DNA of 64,000 nucleotides, from NCBI GenBank assembly GCA_963971305.1, contig OZ020305.1, forward strand, positions 10,511,001 through 10,575,000. The letters run 5' to 3'. Every line of letters begins with the position of its first letter. Position 1 is the first letter of the stretch. The notes under the pieces are model-generated. The model was not told the origin of the DNA and searched no databases. It was given only the letters and a program-made list of their open reading frames with translations. A program made the translations under genes and the position numbers. The stretch comes from Arcuatula senhousia. Taxonomy: Eukaryota; Mollusca; Bivalvia; Mytilida; Mytilidae. Below are positions 12,201-21,200 of the stretch, one piece after another.

Positions 12201-15200
12201 CTTCATTATGTGATGATACTTTGTCACTATGTGATGGTACTTTGTCATTATGTGATGGTACTTTGTCATTATGTGATGATACTTCTTTATTATGTGGTGA
12301 TACTTTGTCATTATGTGATGATACTTTGTCATTATGTGATGGTACTTTGTCATTATGTGATGGTACTTTGTCATTATGTGATGATACTTCTTCATTATGT
12401 GGTGATACTTTGTCATTATGTGATGATACTTTGTCTTTATGAGATCAAAGTTTATTATTATGAACAGCCCTAAAAAAATATTCTTTTCTTATGACAAATA
12501 TTTTGTTCGACACGTAGTTTTTCTATGTATCCCCCCCAAAAAAAATAGTTTCCTGATGGTTTATTCTCGAATTTCCAATCCATAACCGATACATAATTTA
12601 TTAAATATTTAAACTTTGTAAACAACATTTTTTCATCTTTAACGGCTTGCTCCACAAGTGGTAAGCTTAGTCTGTATATTTGCGTGTGGTAAGATTTTTA
12701 TTGTCTCCCTTAATATTTTTGATTATTTAATATTCCGATACTGTATCAAGCGGATTTACGAAACTTTACATATACTATTTAGATACTATTTAAAAACATA
12801 TTTTGATAATGACTTATTAGAGTTATAGATTATTAATTTACACATTTAAAGTTATTTTGCTATTTTAATCACGCAAATACACCTTCATATTTTTATATAA
12901 AGTTTTGAGGTTGGCTCAATGTCGTTCTGTTGTAATGCATTACACATCCAATCACTTTCGGAATGCGATATAAATTTTTAAAAGGTTAAATGTACTATAA
13001 CAGATCGCACCTGTTCTGTGTTACGAAAGAGCTATAAAAACTTACAAATTTTACTATAACTTTCTGTGATATTGTTATACTATATTGATTGATTGTTACT
13101 TCTATATTTGATACTTGATTTGTTGTAAATTTCAGAGCCATGTATTACTCTATTTTATTCACAAGGTTGGGCGGAGCTTAAATTTCTCTGTCTTTTAGGT
13201 AGGATTTAAACGAACAAGCCCAAATAATTGACCCGTGACCAACCCGGTCAATAAAATAGAGTAATAATATTTGGTAATAAAACGATTGAACCCTACGCAG
13301 AGTTTATTTACCCCCAGAAACAGCCCCTGCAACATTAATATATAATAAATTATATATTGGTTATTGATTTGAAATTCGAGAAAGCGACCTTTTGGAAACG
13401 ATTTTTTTTGGGGGGGGGATACACAGAAAAACTACCTGTTGAACAAAATAAGAAATGACTTTTTTTTTCAGCGCTGTTCATAATAATAAACTTTGATCTC
13501 ATAATGACAAAGTATCATCACATAATGACAAAGTATCATCACATAATGAAGAAGTATCATCACATAATGACAAAGTATCATCACATAATGACAAAGTATC
13601 ATCACATAATGAAGAAGTATCATCACATAATGACAAAGTATCATCACATAATGAAGAAGTACCATCACATAATGACAAAGTATCATCACATAATGAAGAA
13701 GTATCATCACATAATGACAAAGTATCATCACATAATGAAGAAGTACCATCACATAATGACAAAGTATCATCACATAATGAAGTAGTACCATCACATAATG
13801 CCAAAGTATCATCACATAATGACAAAGTACCATCACATAATGACAAAGTACCATCATATAATGACAAAGTATCATCACATAATGAAACTCATCATCATAA
13901 CGCAGCTATGGCGTTCCATAACTGTACATACTTAAGACCCTTGTTGTTAAAAATAATCGCACAGAACGATCAATGGAATAGTATAAGCGTCAAATAGTTG
14001 ACTCCGTTTATCATTTTGTTGTTGATTTTGTTTTATATAACTTTGTTTTCGAATGGACTTTTATATAATAGTATGAGAAATTATTCTGTTAAACGAGTTA
14101 AAACAATTTTATTTCGATAGTGTTTTGTTTTGTTTCACCCCGCCACATATTATATGTGCATGCTCTAAACCAGAAGTCTTTGACAAAGCTTTCGTTTGTA
14201 CTTGTCTTTTTGATGTTTTCTGTTCCTTGTTTAAGAAGGGGGTCTATATGTGACTATTTCAGGACTGGATTTGAATTATATGCATTTTATTTAGACCATG
14301 GGCCAGTTGCAGAACCGCGAGCAGTGCCAAATGGCCTCGCTGAAGGCTGCTGGCGGTTGTCCATTGCATGTAGTTTTTCTGAATTGCCGCTTGATTGTGG
14401 GCTGTGTCGCGTACTCTTATTCCACATCTCATTATTTTGTAATTCTTACCTACAATAGTGTAGATGGATGTAATAACAATAACAATTATAATGGAAGAAT
14501 ACATGTCCCATCCCATACTCTGCTCTATGAATACAGTTCCAGCGAAAATAAGAGTCTGAAAGACAAAGGGAAAGAAAACGTAACGAATGTAAAATTCGTG
14601 TCTTAGTATATACTTTTTTTTTCTAAAAATACATTTCCAGGGAAATTAAAAACAGGGTTATAATACATGTCCTTATCCACACTCTGTAAAATAAATTAAC
14701 TCCAGTAATAATAGCGACCTGAAAAACAGAAGAAAAAGAAAATGTAAACTGAAGACAGTTTGAAATATGTCCCAACCTGCACTTTTATTTGTTCTACTAA
14801 TACAGCTTCAGCAAAAATGGCGACCTGGAAGAAAGGAGATAACAAAAGTTAAGATTGTGAAAAAGATATTAAAACCCACCGGCGAAATAGCTAGGTGCAA
14901 CGTGAAAACGATATAAAGACAATAATATATATGAACCTCCAAACTACAAATAAAATGAAATGTACAGACTGCAAAATACATGTCTCAGCATACACGGAAT
15001 TAAACCTCATGTACAAATACAGCTTTGGTGAAAAAGGTCACATTTTTAAAAGATAGGAGAAAAGATAAAGTAAAGAGCATTAAATATGTATGCATGCCAT
15101 TACTTTGCTTCATATAACAGCTCCAGCAGAAATTGCAAAAGTTCAAAGACAGGCCTTTCAATATCGTTTTAAACTTACATGACTTAGCAACCAAACTTCA

Positions 15201-18200
15201 AACGTAATAAAGACACCGATTTAGATCTGATAATAATAAACCACCCAAATATGAATTATGCAAGGGATAACACTTTTTATATTCATACTATATATAAATT
15301 TATGCTCATAAAACCCAAATAATATTCATTAAATCAATTAAAAATCGGCAAATAAGCAATACTTACCGACACATCATTAATAACGAATTTCAGAATACCA
15401 ACACATGCCATTGTCATTCTCAGGCGTCTACCACCGAACCGTTTCTTCAGGTATTCAGGCATCGTATAGCACTACAAAAATTATAATTGAAGCTCCGATC
15501 ATATCGAAAACAAATGTATATTTTGATAAATTGGGTGTTTTAAAATCAAGTTTTCAAATTCAAGTATTCATCATAAAATATTTTATTTAAACGCCATTTG
15601 AAAAAAATTCATATAAAGCATTAAAATGTGTCGCATACCCTAACATTTTGACCGTGTCTGTTTTCAGTTAATTTACTAAATCTATTTAACTAATGCGTTA
15701 GTCAAAACTCATTAAGACCCTGTCAGAACCCTGTGCGAACCTATTTGCGATAAGGCTAGCTGCAGAACCCAGTGTGCAATAACTGGCTACTGTTTTATTT
15801 TATTATTTTTTTTGGTAAGCAGAACTACTTACTCTTCCAGAGGACCTGAGTTGACTCTCGTTACGATTTGAGTTCCCGTTGGCGATTGCTGTTCAGTTGT
15901 TTCTTGTTTTTATATTGTCCGTTTCTTCGTACTGTTCTTGTTTGTATATGATTTTTGTTTTTGTCCTTTCGAACCTTTTGACATTTTGATGCACATTTTG
16001 GTAAAACTTGGCTTCTTTTCCAAATAAGGGTGCATTTATGAATAATGTGTTGTATTTATTATTATATGAAAGCTTTGAGTTTTATTGTTTCAATATTATC
16101 GTAATGGTAAACTCTATATCAGTATATCCTACTAGTATTTCATTGAAAAGTGTATTGATAAACATGTAGTAGCCCCGATAGAGAAGTAACTTGTTAATAA
16201 ACAAATCTAGTGGGCATGACCAATCCAAACTTTCTTTTCAGAAATTATCCGCACGAGAGTTAACAGGTTGAGGGAAACTAATATACCGGTTGTTTGCTAT
16301 TTAATTACCGTCTTTTATTGAATGAAATAATCATGCTAGTGAATTTTCTTTTGTTTCAAAACTTACCCCCGAAGCAGCATAAACAGGAATAAATATCCAG
16401 CCAAGTAGCATGAAAATGTAAATCGCCTGAAATAAACATTTCATCAGTGTGGTATAGATTACTAATGATAACGTTAAGGTAATGCATATTTTGGTCGTGT
16501 AAGCTTCGTAAACGGAACAAAAATTAATAGTTCATTAAACAAGAGGCTCCCAGGAGCCTGAATCGCTCACCTGACATATGTGCCTGAAGTAAAGGTTATT
16601 AGGCAAAACATTTTTTACGTTGAAAGGGTCATAAGATTAATAAGGGGGTCATCTGACAATATGGTGGATCTTCAGATGCTGATCACTTTTGTTCTCAATC
16701 AAAATCTACAAATCTGGCACCCTTTTTGAGAAAATGCAGTTTAACCTAATGTTCTATTTTTAGCCACAGCGTCCATGTTTTACAACCAATAAAAAATCCC
16801 CACATCAGTTCTATACACCTATAGTTAATAAACAATAATAACAAGTTTGGTTCCAATTGGACTTAAAGTGTCAGAGGAGTTAACGTTTTCAATATAATGA
16901 GGAAATGCTTTTTAAATGCTCATTTTTGACGTTCTAAGGGCAATAACTCCTCAAAGGAAAGGTCCTACAACGTTGACCCTATTACATATTTTGTAGATCT
17001 TGATGCGCTTAACAATATGCAATTTAAATTTCTCAAATATCTTGTATAGTTTTCAAGATATTGAGCTAAACAGTTGCAAAATTTGCAAAAAATCCACAAA
17101 AAGGGCAATAACTCCTACATGGGTTGTTGAATTTTCTTCAAAATTTCAGAGCTAGTAGATATTGGGGTGCTGATCACTTTTGTTCACAATCAAAATTTTG
17201 AAATCTGTCACCGTTTTAGAGTTATTTGCAAAAAACTGCATTTTACCCCTATGTTCTATTTTTAGCCACACCGGCCATGTTTTACGACCAATCAAAAATC
17301 CCCACATCAGTTCTATACACCTAATGCTAATAAACAATTATACCAAGTTTGGTTCCATTTGGACTTAAAGTGTCAGAGGAGTTAACGTTTTCAATGTAAT
17401 GAGGAAATGCTGTTAAAATGCTCAATTTTGACGATCTAAGGGCAAAAACTCCTAAAAGGAAAGGTCCTACAACGTTGACCCCATTACATATTTTGTAGAT
17501 CTTGATGTGCTCAACAATATGCAATTTAAATTTCTCAAATATCTAGTATAATTTTCAAGATATTGAGCTAAACAGGTGTAAAATTTGCAAAAAAAATCCA
17601 CAAAAAGGGCAATAACTCCAACATGGGTTGTTGGATTTTCTTCAAAATTTCAGGGTAGGTAGATCTTGAAGTGCTGATCGCTTTTACCCTGCCAGAATTT
17701 TGATATCTGTAGCCATTTTTGAGTTATTTGCAAAAAACTGCATTTTACCCCTATGTTCTATTTTTAGCCATGGCGGCAATGTTTTTCGACAAATCAAAAA
17801 TCCCCACATCAGTTCTGAGGGGGATACCCTAAAGTACCACCAGACCAAAGTTGGTTTGAATCTGTGCAGCCGTTTCAGAGGAGAAGAAGTTTAAAAAAAG
17901 TTAACGACGACGGACGACGACGACGGACGCCAAGTGATGGCAATAGCTCACATGGCCTTTGGCCAGGTGAGCTAAATAAGGAGATTTTTTGCTAAGTTTT
18001 CAATATATATCATCAATTTCCAAAGTTATCCATTTTGCGTGCATGCACCAATCTTTTAAATGCAATGAACCAATACATTTAAACTACACTATCTGAAAGC
18101 GTTAAAAAACGGTAAATTTGTTTTTTTCTGAATAAACACTTTTCATAGAGTAACCTCTGATTAACTGCATTTGAACGAAAACAATGGAAGATAAAAAAAA

Positions 18201-21200
18201 CAAAAATTATTGATGGAAAAATATTCAAAATCCAAAACTTTAAAGCAAGGAAGCCATATCAAGCACCGAGAATATCGGTCTTGTGCAAAGAGGAAAGAAA
18301 ACTTGTGTTTTAAACAGATTTGAATTTGACGGAATTGATATAGCAAAGAAAAGCAAATGCTGTTAAAGTATTGTCAGGTTAGTCTGATTACTATGCTGGT
18401 CCGCCAGCAGTTGATATCGACAAAGCGGTTGAAATATAAAATGCCAAAGCCGAATAACAAACTGTTAATTTGGTTATGCTGCACCAGCATATTTCAAGGA
18501 CTACAAGTCACTTCTCATCTTCAGCATTTTTATCAAAACATTGAAAGGCCGAAAGAAGTACATGTATAGCAGTTATTAATAGAAAAAAATACTCATAGCC
18601 CGAACCTTTTGAACCGGGGGGGGGGGGGGTTAAATACAACACTGAGGTATCGATCATGTGCAAATCATGTGTTTAAAAAAGTTTTGAATTTAAACAAGCT
18701 GAAAGTTGGAAAATGGTATCCGATGCTTAAAAGTCAACAGTAGGTGGGATGTCCGCTTTTCATATTTTGAGACTTTTGTCCGATTTTGTTTATGTTGCTG
18801 ATTGCGGTTTGGTTGTAATGTATGTTTATTTGTTTGTTTTGTTGTGATGATTTTCTGTCCACCGATTTGTCTTTGTCGTCAATTTGGATGAAAGATATTT
18901 GATTGTTTCATTTTGGTACTCCTTAACTTTTCTGGAATCATTGAGGTCTTAACATTAAGAGGGGGTGGTGTTTGCCTGGAAACCCGTTATTTATTTTATA
19001 ATAGGGTTGATTAGATCTATTCTTAAGTTTCAACACTCAAATGAGGCTCATGCAAAACCTATTAAAACCTCAGAGAAAAACTTTTCCCGTCATATTTTGA
19101 ACCTATGATCTCGAAAATGAATTAATCAACCTTCATGTGCGCATGTATAAATCTTTTTGACTCATTTTATACCTCAATCCACCATCTTGCCATTAATTAT
19201 GAAAATTTATGAAACTTGAAATTCTTTAATAAACTGAACCGTGACATCCTTAATTTCAGTATCAATCACATCGGCAATTACATGAACAATATATCCTTGT
19301 AATGATAATTCATTTACACTTTCGCCTTGTTTTACTTACATGCCACTCATATGCTATTACGGCTATCCCATTAGCTGCCGCCGATCCCGCCATTCCGATA
19401 AATTTTTGACTCCCAATATTCGTTGAATAGAAAGATGCACCGACCTACAAAATGTAAACATATTTTTCTGAAACATCTTAATTTATGTAAAATACATATA
19501 GAATATAGAACTTTAGAATCTTGTGATCGAATTTATCACTGGTTTATGGTGTACCCAAAGAGTGAATAAAAAACACCAGTGATAAACTTGATCTCAAGAT
19601 TTGAAAAGGCCTATATTCACTTTATCGGTAATTCCCAAGGACCAAATGTGATTTTTTCGTTAAAAAAAGTTTTTTTTAATGTTTTTATAAGGAACTTTTT
19701 TGTGTGAGCACTGATGAATAACGTGATCGTTACCCACTGACCCGATAAATTCGGTGATACACTCGTAATGATAACCGATAAAAAAGTAATTCAAATTTAC
19801 TTAATAATTTGTTTTTCTTAACGCAAAATAAGCTTGACTTCAAAAACTCAATGAGTAAAGCAATCTATGAAAATGTTTAAAGAAGTTTAGAATAAAAAAA
19901 ATATATGAAAATATATATAGATTTTGAGTTAGATGTAAACTGAAAACAAGATAGATAAATCTGAGGTAAATATACATACTGGCAACCAAATCATATTTCT
20001 TCCCGCCAAAAAATAACCTCTTACACTTCCGGTATTTGTTTTGCATGATGACTAAAATAGAAATAAAATCAAAGCACTAAAGCGTTAAAAGGCAGAGCTA
20101 ACTTAAAGCACTGAAAAAAAAGAACGACCTGTTTTATCACAAACTGAAAAAATAACATCATATAATGACCATATTTTCAAAATATACGTTATGGTCCGAA
20201 AGGGTACTAGGTCATCAAGGTTATGCAAATACCGTGCGCTGACGACAATTTATGGACGCATTATTTATGTCTAAAACATACATGTAGAACTAGATATTAC
20301 TCTTGCGAAAGATTTTTTTTAACCTACATGTAAATGTTACAGGGCACATTGGAAACCAGGGTGATCCGGAATCCTCCTAAGGAATTCTAATGTCTCCTAG
20401 AACTGATTTGCCCTTGATTTAATCTAGTGTAAATCGGAATTCCAATTTCTCCTAGGACAATTTGAGATGTCCAGATTTGCCCTTGGAGGATTCCGAATCC
20501 TCCTGATTTATTGTTTTAAAATTGTTAAACAATAAAAAAAATGTTTGGATAACGAGTACTGATTGTGACGGCAGCCGTCACAGATGTTCCCCAAACGAAC
20601 AAGGATCGATGTACCTTAAAGCAGCAAAAATACTGCCTTTTTCAGTTTTATAGAATGTGCAAATGATGTAAAAATATAGAATATATATGTATAATCTTCA
20701 TGGCATTGTCAGTGGTGTGTTTAAACATGCCATCTTGGATAAATTTTGGCTCCCATCTTGGATTTAGAAATTTCACGTTTTTGCATTTTACGGAAAAACT
20801 GTAAATATCTCTTTAGAACATTTAAAATATTTTTGTAGTACTTATCTAGCTCTATAATACCACTTAGTTTCAAGGTGCTTATCACTTGGGTTACTGAGAT
20901 ATGACAATGTCCTATATAATGAACTTTTGCTATTTATTAAAAAAGAAAAAGCAGCCATTAAAAAAAAATCGAAGTCCTTATGGACACCTCTGATGTGGAG
21001 CATTATTCGCAACATAAAAATCTACCAGAATATTAATTTTTATCAAAATCCAAGCACTTTTAAATTTTGGCGGCCATCTTGGATTTTGAAATTTCACATT
21101 TTTGCATTTTGCGGAAAAACCATTAATATCGCTTCAAAATTTTTTTTGATATTTTTGTGGTACTCATCAAGCTCTATAATCCTACCGAGTTTCAAGGCCC

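Noticed and set aside
12069..12473. Open frames of repeated MTKYHHI or SLCDDTL peptides on both strands
   Set aside because: They follow from a 21-bp tandem repeat without stops inside transposon arms. The same holds at 13,468-13,878. No gene structure.
12185..13885. CRISPR-like regular short repeats
   Set aside because: Units are contiguous with no unique spacers, and the arrays are inverted arms of a eukaryotic transposon.
14259..14516. 85-codon ORF starting MGWDMYSS
   Set aside because: Part of SLC5 exon 6 read through its donor into a dispersed repeat.
18609..18622. Run of 14 G as a structural element
   Set aside because: Most likely a simple homopolymer expansion in a decayed repeat, and prone to sequencing error.
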